DNA from: Burkholderiales bacterium
GTDB taxonomy: Bacteria; Pseudomonadota; Gammaproteobacteria; Burkholderiales; Burkholderiaceae_C
Direction: 5' to 3'
NCBI GenBank assembly: GCA_016223165.1
Contig: JACRPO010000007.1
Coordinates: forward strand, 372,001-436,000
DNA length: 64,000 nt
In this document: piece after piece, positions 39,967 to 48,562 of the stretch
Position numbering within the stretch: position 1 is the stretch's first letter
How the letters are laid out: each line of letters begins with the position of its first letter
Program-made: the position numbers and the translations under genes
The notes under the pieces: generated by a model
Told to the model about the DNA's origin: nothing
The model's input: only the letters and a program-made list of their open reading frames with translations
Database searches by the model: none

Positions 39967-42900
39967 CTACCCGGCGGCCTCGCGCATCCACGCCACCGCC
40001 TCGGCGAGCGTTGCGCGCTCGCCTTCGGCCCACGCGGCGGCATGGCGGGCGGCACCGATCTGCACCGTCGACAGGCGCTGCAGGCGCCGGATCTCCGCGC
40101 GGTCGTCGGCCTTGATGGGGCCGAACTGGGCCGCCCACGTCGCGGCGGCGAAGGCCATCAGCCGCGCGGCCGCCTCGGGCCTGCGCAGGTGCGCCAGCGC
40201 GTGCGGCGCATTCCACAGCGCATAGAGCAGGGCGCGCGTCTCCAGCGCCGCCCACGCGTGCTCGGCGGCTTCCCCGTAGGCGCGCAACGCGCCGGCCCAG
40301 TCGCGCCGGCCGGCGAGGGTGTTGCCGAGCACGTTGAGCGCCAGGCTCAGCTGCTGCCAGTCGCCCAGCTCGCGCGCCGCGTCGCAGGCCGCCTGCAGGT
40401 GCGCGAGCGCCTCGTCCCAGCGCTTCAACCGCGTGGCGCAGATGGCCAGGTTGTAGTGTCCGCTCGTCATCGCGTGGCGGTTGCCGAGCCGTTGCCAGAG
40501 CGCGAAGGCCTCGCGCTGCAGCGCCTCGGAGCGCGCGAAGTCGCGCTCGTGCGCGCCGGCGATGGCGCCCGACAGGGCGAGCAGGCTGGCGCGCGTCTCG
40601 TCGTCGAGGCGCGGCGCGGCCCGCGCCTCGTTGATGAGGCGCAGCGCGCCGGCCGCGTCGCTCGCCAGGCGCCAGCGCACGCTCGCCGCCGCGTGCAGCG
40701 CACGCGCGCGCGCCGGGCTCGTCGGCGTGGCCAGGGCGACGCCCGCGTCGACATCGTCGCGTGCGCTCGCGCGGCCGACGCGCGCACCGAGCAGGCCGAG
40801 CAGCGTGTAGGCGCGGCTGCGCGGTTCGGGCTCGCCGCGTCCGCTGGCGAGCGCCGCCGCGAGTGCGTCGAGCAGTCCTTCGGGCAACGCCACGTCGGCC
40901 AGCGCCGGGCGCAGCGCCACCACGACCTGCAAGGCCTCCTCGGGCCGGCCGTCGTGCAGCGCACCGTCCAGCGCGGCGGCGAGGTTGGGGATCTCGGCGC
41001 GCAGCTCGGTCAGCGGCGGCGTCGGGCCGAAGGCCCCTGCCCATTGCACGAGCCACTGGCGGTGGCGCGCGCGCCAGCGTTGCGGCGCATCGCTGCCGAC
41101 GACCGCCACCGCCTGCGCGGTGGCGAACTCGCGCACCGGCGGCAGCAGCGCAAAACGCAGCGGTCCCTCGGGGTCGCCGGGCACGGGCTCACTGCGCAGC
41201 ATCGAGTGCGCCTGCAGCACGTCGAGCCGGAGCGGCGCGCCGTCGTCCTCGGCGACGAAGGCGAGCGCGGCGGCGGTGAACGGGCCGCCGAACACCGTGC
41301 TCGCGCACAGCAGCTGCGCATCGGCCGGCTCGAGCTGCGCCCAGCTCCACGCGATGACTGCTTCCATCGAGGCGTGGCGGGCATCGCGTGCGCCGCGCGG
41401 GCCGGCGCGGGACAGCAGGTCCAGCGCCGGCGTGCCGCCGGCGGCCGTGGCGCGACGGGCACTCACCGCGCTCTCGGGGCTCTCGATGCGCACGGTGCTC
41501 CCGGCGCTCCCGGCGATCGGTGCTTTCGACGCGACCGCCGCGCCGGATCCGCCGGAGGGCGCACGTGTCAGGCGCTGCAGCATCTCCGAGGGCGAGAAGC
41601 TGCGCACGCGCGCTGCCGCCAGTTCCACCGCGAGCGGCAGGCCGCCGAGCGCGTGCACCAGCGCCGCCAGCACCGTGGCGTTGCGGGCACTGAGGTGGAA
41701 GTCGGTGCGCGCCGCGCGGGCACGGTCGACGAACATTTGCACCGCGGCGCTGGCCGCCGCGTCGGCGAGCGTCACCGGCCGCGGCGGCGCGGGCGGCAGC
41801 GCGAGCGCATCGATGGCGAAGGCACGCTCGCCGTCCACGTCGAGGCGGCGGCGCGACGTGACGAGCAGGTGCGCCTGCGGCAGTTCGTCGGCGAGCTGCA
41901 GCACGCGCGCGGCGGCCTCGGGCAGCAGGTGCTCGAGGTTGTCGAGCACGACGAGCACGCGCCGGCCGGCCAGCGCCTGGCGCAGCGCCGCCGTGCCCGT
42001 CACCCCGGGCGCCGCGCGCACCGAGAGCGCCGCCAGCACCTGGTCGACGAGGCCCTCGGCCGACGCCAGCGCCACCAGCGGCACGAAGGCCACGAGGTCG
42101 AAGGCGCCGCGCGCCTCCGGCGCTACCGTGTGGCCGGGGGGCGCCTCGCGCAGGGCGCGCGCGAGCTCCACCGCCAGCCGCGTCTTGCCCCCGCCGCCGG
42201 GGCCGAGCAACGTGACGAGGCGGTGCGCCTCGACCTCCTCGCACAAGCGGCGCAACAACGCCGAGGCGCCGAACCAGCGCGTGAGGTAACTCGGCAGCAG
42301 GGGCTGCGCGGCCGTGGCCGCCACCATGGCTGCCGTGGCCACCGTGGCCACCGGCGCCGCGGTGGCCGGGCCGCCGGCCAAGGCAGCGGCCCGGCGCGCG
42401 GCGGGCCCATCGCCGGCGGGCCCATCGTTCCCCGGCGGCGCGGCCGGCCCGGGCGCGTCCTCGGGGCTGTGGAGCCGCCGCTCGAGGCGCTCGAAGAGGT
42501 TCTCCAGGCGCCGCCGCTCCTCCTGCACCCAGTCGTCGTAGTGGCCGGGCATCAATTCGCCGCGGTAGAGGTCGCGCGCCTCGGCCAGGCGCCGCTCGCG
42601 CAGCGCGGCCTCGAATTCACGCGCGTCGCAGGCGAGCGCGCCCGGCGCCACGCGCACCTGGGCGCGGTCGGCCAGGAGCACCGGTGCGGCGAGCGCATCG
42701 CCGGCCGGCTCGAGCAGGCTCTTCAGCGTCGACAGGGCCTGGCGCAGCCGGTTGCGGCCCACCGGCAGGTCGACGCCGGGCCACAACAGCTCGACCAGCT
42801 CCTCGCGCGCATGGGCCCGCTCGGGCGCGAGCGCCAGCCGGGCCAGCAAGGCGGCAATGGCACGCGAGGGAAATCGGGAGTGGCGTTCGCCGCCGGCGCC

Positions 42901-43068
42901 CACGAGGTCGACGCCGCCGAGCACGCGCACGCGCCAGCGCGCCCGGGCCGCCGCGGCGGGCGGTGGCCCGAGCGGCGCGTCCGGTGCTGCGGCGGTGCTG
43001 GGCGACGAGGCAGGTGGCAAGCGGTGTGGCGAGCCGGGTGACGAGCGGCGTGACAAGCTGATCGACAA
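39967..43068 (-). CDS. BTAD-type transcriptional regulator with NB-ARC-like ATPase and TPR
   Basis: A 1033-residue regulator of the SARP/AfsR-like architecture. Residues about 45-130 hold a winged helix (VRVLGGVDLVGAGG, RLRQALSTLKSLLE). BTAD follows to about 195 (RLAEARDLYRGELMPGHYDDWVQEER). After a low-complexity linker comes a P-loop ATPase (LLGPGGGGKTRLAVELARAL, VLVVLDNLEHLLPEAA, HLLVTSRRRLDVDGERAF, GGLPLAVELAAARV). TPR-like helices end the protein. TTG 43068 gives the full frame; a downstream GTG just before the winged helix is possible, as only 18 bp separate TTG from the divergent amidase. The signal and targets are unknown. Confidence 0.83.
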   Translation of the reverse strand: MSISLSRRSSPGSPHRLPPASSPSTAAAPDAPLGPPPAAAARARWRVRVLGGVDLVGAGGERHSRFPSRAIAALLARLALAPERAHAREELVELLWPGVDLPVGRNRLRQALSTLKSLLEPAGDALAAPVLLADRAQVRVAPGALACDAREFEAALRERRLAEARDLYRGELMPGHYDDWVQEERRRLENLFERLERRLHSPEDAPGPAAPPGNDGPAGDGPAARRAAALAGGPATAAPVATVATAAMVAATAAQPLLPSYLTRWFGASALLRRLCEEVEAHRLVTLLGPGGGGKTRLAVELARALREAPPGHTVAPEARGAFDLVAFVPLVALASAEGLVDQVLAALSVRAAPGVTGTAALRQALAGRRVLVVLDNLEHLLPEAAARVLQLADELPQAHLLVTSRRRLDVDGERAFAIDALALPPAPPRPVTLADAAASAAVQMFVDRARAARTDFHLSARNATVLAALVHALGGLPLAVELAAARVRSFSPSEMLQRLTRAPSGGSGAAVASKAPIAGSAGSTVRIESPESAVSARRATAAGGTPALDLLSRAGPRGARDARHASMEAVIAWSWAQLEPADAQLLCASTVFGGPFTAAALAFVAEDDGAPLRLDVLQAHSMLRSEPVPGDPEGPLRFALLPPVREFATAQAVAVVGSDAPQRWRARHRQWLVQWAGAFGPTPPLTELRAEIPNLAAALDGALHDGRPEEALQVVVALRPALADVALPEGLLDALAAALASGRGEPEPRSRAYTLLGLLGARVGRASARDDVDAGVALATPTSPARARALHAAASVRWRLASDAAGALRLINEARAAPRLDDETRASLLALSGAIAGAHERDFARSEALQREAFALWQRLGNRHAMTSGHYNLAICATRLKRWDEALAHLQAACDAARELGDWQQLSLALNVLGNTLAGRRDWAGALRAYGEAAEHAWAALETRALLYALWNAPHALAHLRRPEAAARLMAFAAATWAAQFGPIKADDRAEIRRLQRLSTVQIGAARHAAAWAEGERATLAEAVAWMREAAG

Positions 43069-43086
43069 GGGTGTGGCGCTGCGAGA

Positions 43087-44529
43087 ATGCCTCGCATCAT
43101 GCCCTCGCTTTCAAGCCCGCCCGCGTCGATCCAGCCCCTGCGCCAGCGACTCGACGGCGCCGGTGCCAGCCATGAGGCCCTTGTCACGGAGGTCCTGGCG
43201 CGCGCCAGGCAGCCCGGGGCGGCGCAGGTGTTCACGGCGCTCTACGACGAGCCGGCGCTCGCCGCGGCGCGCCAAGCCGACCAGGCGCAACGGCGCGGCG
43301 CACTGCTGCACGCCAGCAGCCCGCTCGCCGGCCTGCCGGTGTCGGTGAAGGACCTCTTCGACGTGGCCGGCGAGACCACGCTTGCCGGCTCCATCGTCCG
43401 CCGTGGCGCGGCGCCCGCGAGCGCCGACGCGCCGGCCGTGCAGCGCCTGCGCGCCGCCGGTGCGGCCATCGTCGGCAAGACCAACATGACCGAGTTCGCC
43501 TTCTCGGGCGTGGGCATCAATCCGCACTACGGCACGCCGCGCAACCCGGCTGCTGCCGGCTCGGCCGGCGAGTGCGATGGCGCGCGGCGCGTGCCGGGCG
43601 GCTCGTCGTCCGGCGCGGCGGTGTCGGTGGCGCTCGGGCTCGCCGTCGCCGGCCTCGGCTCCGACACCGGCGGCTCGATCCGCATCCCGGCGGCGCTGTG
43701 CGGCCTGGTCGGCTTCAAGAACACGCAGGCGCGCACGCCGCTGGCGGGCGCCTTTCCGCTCGCGCATTCGCTGGACACGGTGTGCGCGATGACGCACTCG
43801 GTGGCCGACTGCCTGTTCGTCGACGGCGTGATCTCGGGCGCGCCGCTCACGGTGCCGCGGCGAGAGGGCGTGCACGGCCTGAAGCTGGCGCTGCCGCGCA
43901 CGCTGATGCTCGACGCGCTCGAGCCGCCGGTGGCACGTGCCTTCGAGCGCACGCTGGCGCGCCTGGCGGCCGCCGGCGCGGTGGTGAAGGAGATTGCGCT
44001 CGCCGAGCTGGCCGAGATCGCCTCGATCAACGCGCCCGGCGGCTTCTCGCCGGTGGAGGCCTATGCCACGCACCGCGAGCTCTTCGCGGCGCGGCGCGCC
44101 GAATACGACCCGCGCGTCGCGGCGCGCGTGGCGCTCGGCGAGAAGGTGCTCGCCGCCGACTACATCGTCATGCAGCGCCGGCGCGCCGACTGGATCCAGC
44201 GCGTGCGCGCGCGGCTGGCCGGCTTCGACGCGCTGATCTGCCCGACGGTGCCCATCGTCGCGCCCGAGATCGAGCCGCTGCTGCCGCCTGACTCGAACAG
44301 TGACTCGAACAGTGAGGCGGCCAGCGACGAGGCCTTCTTCAAGGCCAACGGCCTGCTGCTGCGCAACACCTTCGCCATCAACTTCCTCGACGGCTGCTCG
44401 TTCAGCCTGCCTTGCCACGAGCCCGGCGAGCTGCCGGTCGGGCTGATGCTGAGCGCCGCGGGCGGGCAGGATGCGGCGCTCGCCGCCGTGGCGCTGGCCG
44501 TCGAAAGGCTGCTCGGCCGTGCGCCCTGA
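43087..44529 (+). CDS. Amidase signature family protein
   Basis: A 480-residue amidase (GatA-type fold) with the Ser-cisSer-Lys triad: Lys in LPVSVKDLFDVAG, Ser in PGGSSSGAAVSVALG and Ser in GLGSDTGGSIRIPAALCG. Ends with LPCHEPGELPVGLMLSA, as in this family. The substrate is unknown; no gatB/gatC is adjacent, so it is not the tRNA amidotransferase. ATG 43099 (MPSLSS) is an alternative start. It is divergent from the BTAD regulator, which may control it, and it overlaps rsmE by 11 bp. Confidence 0.9.
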   Translation: MPRIMPSLSSPPASIQPLRQRLDGAGASHEALVTEVLARARQPGAAQVFTALYDEPALAAARQADQAQRRGALLHASSPLAGLPVSVKDLFDVAGETTLAGSIVRRGAAPASADAPAVQRLRAAGAAIVGKTNMTEFAFSGVGINPHYGTPRNPAAAGSAGECDGARRVPGGSSSGAAVSVALGLAVAGLGSDTGGSIRIPAALCGLVGFKNTQARTPLAGAFPLAHSLDTVCAMTHSVADCLFVDGVISGAPLTVPRREGVHGLKLALPRTLMLDALEPPVARAFERTLARLAAAGAVVKEIALAELAEIASINAPGGFSPVEAYATHRELFAARRAEYDPRVAARVALGEKVLAADYIVMQRRRADWIQRVRARLAGFDALICPTVPIVAPEIEPLLPPDSNSDSNSEAASDEAFFKANGLLLRNTFAINFLDGCSFSLPCHEPGELPVGLMLSAAGGQDAALAAVALAVERLLGRAP

Positions 44530-45616
44530 AGAGGCGCTGCGCCTCTTTGTCGGGGACATCGATGCCGGCGATGCGATCGATGCGGTCGACCCGATCGATG
44601 CGGGAGGCGCGGCCGCTCCCGGTCGGCCCGCGGGCGTCGAACGCGCCGCCGCCGCGCCGGCGCGGACACCGCTCGCAAGGCTCACTCCCGGCGCCGAGTT
44701 CGACCTGCCCGATGCCGCCGCCGCGCACGTGAAGGTGCGCCGGCTGCAGCCCGGTGCCGCGCTGCGCCTCTTCGACGGCGTGAGCGGCGAGGACTGGCCG
44801 GCGCAGGTGCTGGTCATCTCGCGCACCGGCGTGCGCGTGCGCCTGGCCGAGGCGCCGGTGGCCGCGGCCGCGGCCGAGCTGCCGGTGGCCGTGGCGCTCG
44901 CCTTCGGCATGCCGGCCAACGAGCGCGTCGATGCCCTCGTCGAGAAGGCCACCGAGCTCGGCGTGGCGGCGCTGTGGCCGCTGATGAGCGAGCGTTCGGT
45001 GCTGCGCCTGGCCGGCGAGCGCGCCGAGCGCCGGCGCGCGCACTGGCAGGCGGTGGCCGCCGCGGCCTGCGAGCAATGCGGCCGCGCACGCATGCCACGT
45101 GTGCATGCGGTGCAGCCGCTGCACGCCTGGCTGCAGGCGCGGCGGGACGAACGCGATGCGGGCGCAGAACACGAACGCTCCGCCGGCCGGGGCGGCGCGG
45201 GCGATCCCGGCACCGTCGGGGCGGCGCAGTCGCGGTGGCTGCTCAGCACCGCGGCCGACGCGCCGCCGCTCGCCGCAGTCGCCGCAGGCGCCGCTGTCGC
45301 CGCAGGCGCCGCAGCCGCCGCTGTCACCGCGGTCGCCGCAGCGGGCGGCGCGCGGCACGCGAAGTCGCAGCGCACCTCGGCGGGCGGAGACCGCCGCATC
45401 CTCGTGCTCAGTGGCCCCGAGGGCGGGTTCGAGCCGGCGGAGATCGAGGCCGCTCGCGCTGCCGGCTTCATGGCGGTTTCGCTCGGCCCGCGCGTCCTGC
45501 GCGCCGACACGGCGCCGCTCGCCGCGCTGGCCTGGGTGGCCGTGGCGCTGGGCGGCGCCGAAGCGCGAGGCCAGGGCCAAGGGCATCCGCAGCCTGAACC
45601 GAAGTCGGGTGCGTAG
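44519..45616 (+). CDS. rsmE: 16S rRNA m3U1498 methyltransferase RsmE, expanded by insertions
   Basis: SPOUT methyltransferase that methylates U1498 in the ribosomal decoding region. HVKVRRLQPGAALRLFDG, FGMPANERVDALVEKATELGV and the C-terminal knot LSGPEGGFEPAEIEAARAAGF with LGPRVLRADTAPLAAL are diagnostic. At 365 residues it is about 120 longer than usual. The extra length is a repetitive N-terminal stretch (GDIDAGDAIDAVDPIDAG and Ala-rich) and a long Ala/Gly/Val repeat (about residues 230-285) before the knot. GTG 44519 overlaps the amidase end. Confidence 0.9.
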   Translation: MRPEEALRLFVGDIDAGDAIDAVDPIDAGGAAAPGRPAGVERAAAAPARTPLARLTPGAEFDLPDAAAAHVKVRRLQPGAALRLFDGVSGEDWPAQVLVISRTGVRVRLAEAPVAAAAAELPVAVALAFGMPANERVDALVEKATELGVAALWPLMSERSVLRLAGERAERRRAHWQAVAAAACEQCGRARMPRVHAVQPLHAWLQARRDERDAGAEHERSAGRGGAGDPGTVGAAQSRWLLSTAADAPPLAAVAAGAAVAAGAAAAAVTAVAAAGGARHAKSQRTSAGGDRRILVLSGPEGGFEPAEIEAARAAGFMAVSLGPRVLRADTAPLAALAWVAVALGGAEARGQGQGHPQPEPKSGA

Positions 45617-45728
45617 CGCCGCGCCGTGCGGCCTACTGGCGCGCCGCGCGGCCGGCGGAGGTCACTCGAAAGGCGCATTGCCAGCCGAGGACCGCGCGGC
45701 CCAGAATGGCCGTGGCGGTATCACCTCG

Positions 45729-45794
45729 TTCTCCTTCTCCTTCTCCCTCTCCCTCTCCCTCTCCCTCTCCCCCTCTCTCACTCTCTCTCTCTCT
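45729..45794 (+). repeat. Polypyrimidine tract with CTCCCT and CT microsatellites
   Basis: 66 bases on the + strand with a single purine (A at 45780): CTCCTT units, then about four CTCCCT units, then (CT)7. It ends directly at the Shine-Dalgarno GAAAGG (45795-45800) of the next gene. Confidence 0.9.
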
Positions 45795-45808
45795 GAAAGG
45801 ATTGCGTC

Positions 45809-46351
45809 ATGGGCTTGCTCGACTCGGTGATCGGCGCGCTCGGCCAAGGGGCCGGCGGCCAGCCCAACCCGCAGGCGGCGCTCATCAGCGCGATCGTGGG
45901 CATGCTGGCCCAGGGTGGAGGTGTGGGAGGCGGGGCGGGCGGTGGCCTCGGCGGCATGCTCGGCAGCGCGCTGGGCGGAGGCGGCGCAGGTGCGGCCGGC
46001 GGCGCGGGCAGCTCTGGTGGATCCGGCGGATTTGGCGGGCTCGGCGGCCTCGTCGAGCAGTTCACCCGCCACGGCATGGGCGATGTCGCCAAGTCGTGGG
46101 TGAGCACCGGCCAGAACATGCCCATCTCGCCCGACCGGCTCGGCCAGGTGCTGGGCGGCGACACGCTCGGCAGCCTGTCGCGCCAGCTCGGCATGAACCA
46201 GGGCGACCTGCTCGGGCAGCTCTCGCAGATGCTGCCGCAGGTGGTGGACAAGCTGACGCCGCAGGGCCGGATCCCGCAGGGCGACATCCAGGGCATGGGC
46301 GGCGATCTCGGCAACCTGCTGGGCGGCCTGCTGGGCGCCGCGCGCCGTTGA
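45809..46351 (+). CDS. YidB-like DUF937 family protein
   Basis: A 180-residue protein starting MGLLDSVIGALGQG with a Gly-rich middle (residues about 38-78) and a helical C-terminal part: VAKSWVSTGQNMPISPDRLGQVLG, LSRQLGMNQGDLLGQLSQMLPQVVDKLTPQG. This is the YidB/DUF937 pattern, whose function is unknown. ATG follows GAAAGG with eight bases spacing, and the mRNA leader or promoter contains the polypyrimidine tract at 45729-45794. Confidence 0.87.
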   Translation: MGLLDSVIGALGQGAGGQPNPQAALISAIVGMLAQGGGVGGGAGGGLGGMLGSALGGGGAGAAGGAGSSGGSGGFGGLGGLVEQFTRHGMGDVAKSWVSTGQNMPISPDRLGQVLGGDTLGSLSRQLGMNQGDLLGQLSQMLPQVVDKLTPQGRIPQGDIQGMGGDLGNLLGGLLGAARR

Positions 46352-46414
46352 GCCGCTGCGCCCGGCACTTCGGCGGCGCGGCGGCGCGTTCCTGCAGTTG
46401 GATGCGCCACGCGC

Positions 46415-48139
46415 ATGCGGCATGACGAATACCTGAAGCACGACGCCACCGCGCTCGCGGCCCTGGTGCGGCGCGGCGAGGTCTCGGCGGCCGACCTGCT
46501 GGCGCTCGCGCGTGCGCAGATGGCGCGCGTGCAGCCGAGCACGCGCGCGCTGGTGCGCGAGTTGCCTGCCCTGGCCGAGCAGCAACTAGCGCGGCTCGGC
46601 GGCCTTGCGGGCCTTGCGGCGCAGGCCGGCCCGGCCGGCCTTGCGGGCGGCCACGCGCGAGAAGGGGGGGCCCTCGGGCCCCTCGGGCATGTGGGACACG
46701 TGGGGCATGCGGGCAACGTGGGGCACGTGGGACCGCTGGGCCAGGCCGCCCCCTTCGCCGGCCACGGCGGGCAGGCCGGGCCTCCCGGGCGCAGTGGGCA
46801 CGGCACCGCCGGCGTGCTGCACGGCGTGCCCTTCCTCGTCAAGGACAGCGTGCTCGATGTGCCCGGCGTCCCCACGGGCTATGGCAGCCGCGCCCTCGCG
46901 AACCTCTCCGAGCGCTTTCCCGCCGCCGAGCCGGCTGCGGCGTTGCGCCGGCTGCTCACGGCGGGGCTCGTGGTCTTCGGCAAGACCAACCTGCCCGAGC
47001 TCGGCCTCAAGGGCGTGAGCGACTCGCGCGCCTTCGGCCGCGTTGCCAACCCCTGGGACCCTTCGCGCACCGCGGGCGGCTCGAGCGGCGGCTCGGCGGC
47101 CGCGGTGGCCGCCGGCGTCGTGCCGATGGCCGGCGGCAACGACGGCGGCGGCTCGCTGCGCATCCCCGCGGCCTGCTGCGGCCTCTTCGCGCTGAAGCCC
47201 TCGCGCGGCCGCGTCAGCAACGGCCCCGGCTTCGGCGAGGTGTGGTTCGGTGCCTGCAGCGAAGGGGTGGTGTCGCGCAGCGTGCGCGACTCGGCGCTGG
47301 CGCTCGACATCCTCGCCGGCCCCGAGCCGGGCGACCCCTTCGTCGCTGCGGCGCCGCCGGTGCTGCCGTTCGCGCAGCTGGCCCTGCGCACGCCGCCGCC
47401 GCTGCGCATCGCGTTCAGCGTCACCTCGCCCATCGGCACCGAGGTGCACCCCGAGGCGCGGGCGGCCGTGCTGGCCGCGGCGCGGCTGCTGCAAGGCCTC
47501 GGCCATGAAGTCGAGGAGGCGGCGCCGGCCATCGACGGCCGCGCGCTCGCGCGATCGTTCACGCAGATCTACTTCGGCCAGGTGCTGGCCACGGTGCGCC
47601 AAGCGGTGGCGCTCGGGGCGCGGCGCGAGGAGTTCGAGCCGCTGACGCTGCTCACGGCCGAGATCGGCCGCGGCGTCGATGCCGGCGCGCTGACGGCCGA
47701 GCTGCTGGCATGGAACGGCTATGCGCGCGCGCTGGCGGTCTTCCAGCAGCGCTACGACATGCTGCTGACGCCGACGCTGGCGGCGCCGCCGCTGCCGCAC
47801 GGCACCGGCGACGCGACGCCGCTGGCCGAGGCCGTGCTCGGCCTGCTCGCGAAATCGGGCCTCGTACGCTGGCTCGGCCGCCTGGGCCTTCTCGAGGGCA
47901 CGATCGAGAAGCTGACGCAAGCCAACATGGCGCCGGTGCCCTTCACGCAACTGGCCAACCTCACGGGCGTGCCGGCGATGTCGCTGCCGCTGCACTGGAC
48001 GGCCGATGGGCTGCCTCTCGGCGTGCAATGCGTCGGGCGGATGGGCGAGGAAGCGCTGCTGCTGCAACTGGCAGCGCAGGTTGAACAGGCCGCGCCCTGG
48101 TTCGATCGCCTGAGCCCGCTGGCGCGGGGCGGCGACTGA
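46415..48139 (+). CDS. Amidase with collagen-like Gly-rich insertion
   Basis: A 574-residue amidase-signature enzyme, closest in layout to 6-aminohexanoate-cyclic-dimer-hydrolase-like amidases. The triad motifs are Lys143 in VLHGVPFLVKDSVLD, Ser in RTAGGSSGGSAAAVAAG and Ser in GGNDGGGSLRIPAACCG. Between the N-terminal helices and the catalytic Lys about 70 residues (60-132) of Gly-rich sequence are inserted, including GPLGHVGHVGHAGNVGHVGP. The core after it is intact, so the enzyme is probably active. It is not closely similar to the amidase at 43087. Repeat element B lies downstream. Confidence 0.88.
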   Translation: MRHDEYLKHDATALAALVRRGEVSAADLLALARAQMARVQPSTRALVRELPALAEQQLARLGGLAGLAAQAGPAGLAGGHAREGGALGPLGHVGHVGHAGNVGHVGPLGQAAPFAGHGGQAGPPGRSGHGTAGVLHGVPFLVKDSVLDVPGVPTGYGSRALANLSERFPAAEPAAALRRLLTAGLVVFGKTNLPELGLKGVSDSRAFGRVANPWDPSRTAGGSSGGSAAAVAAGVVPMAGGNDGGGSLRIPAACCGLFALKPSRGRVSNGPGFGEVWFGACSEGVVSRSVRDSALALDILAGPEPGDPFVAAAPPVLPFAQLALRTPPPLRIAFSVTSPIGTEVHPEARAAVLAAARLLQGLGHEVEEAAPAIDGRALARSFTQIYFGQVLATVRQAVALGARREEFEPLTLLTAEIGRGVDAGALTAELLAWNGYARALAVFQQRYDMLLTPTLAAPPLPHGTGDATPLAEAVLGLLAKSGLVRWLGRLGLLEGTIEKLTQANMAPVPFTQLANLTGVPAMSLPLHWTADGLPLGVQCVGRMGEEALLLQLAAQVEQAAPWFDRLSPLARGGD

Positions 48140-48176
48140 AGCGGCGATTGCGCGTGCTCACGCGGCTGCGCGTCGA

Positions 48177-48288
48177 GGCGGTTGCATGTCGGGGCGGTTG
48201 CATGTCGGGGCGGTCGCATGTCGGGGCGGTCGCATGTCGGGGCGGTCGAGTGTCGGGGCGGTCGAGTGTGGAGGCGGCCGCGTGTGGA
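48177..48288 (+). repeat. 16-bp tandem array, seven copies
   Basis: GGCGGTTGCATGTCGG and variants repeat without spacers at 48177, 48193, 48209, 48225, 48241, 48257 and 48273. The first four copies are nearly identical, and later ones drift (CGAGTGTCGG, CGCGTGTGGA). The array is non-coding, 37 bp after the amidase stop and six bases before palindromic element B. Confidence 0.93.
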
Positions 48289-48293
48289 AGGTC

Positions 48294-48502
48294 GTGGCGC
48301 GCCGAGGCCGCCGGGTGGTCGCCTCCGCTCGTGTCCTTTTTCGGCCGCCCGGCTCGCAAGCTCGCAGGGCGCCCGAATGCACCCTTTACCTCGCTGAGTC
48401 GACCACCCGGCGGGGGGCCCTGCGAGCTTGCGAGCCGGGCCGCCGGAAGAGGACACGAGCGGCGCAGGGTGCCCCGTCGGCCCGATCCCGCCACGGCACG
48501 TC
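48294..48502. repeat. Long palindromic intergenic element, copy B
   Basis: The reverse complement of this 209-bp stretch matches 33396-33482 plus 33586-33702 with only a handful of differences. It carries internal complementary arms (48327-48370 against 48415-48461), so a long hairpin can form on either strand. It lies between the convergent genes ending at 48139 and 48563; apart from the 16-bp array that gap has no gene. Confidence 0.87.
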
Positions 48503-48562
48503 GCAGTGCGATTCCACACCAGACCACCTTCTGATCGATCACATCACAGAGCAGAGAGGCCA

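Noticed and set aside
48177..48288. Short CRISPR or iteron array
   Set aside because: 16-bp units have no spacers, no cas genes are nearby, and there is no replication protein gene to support an iteron origin.
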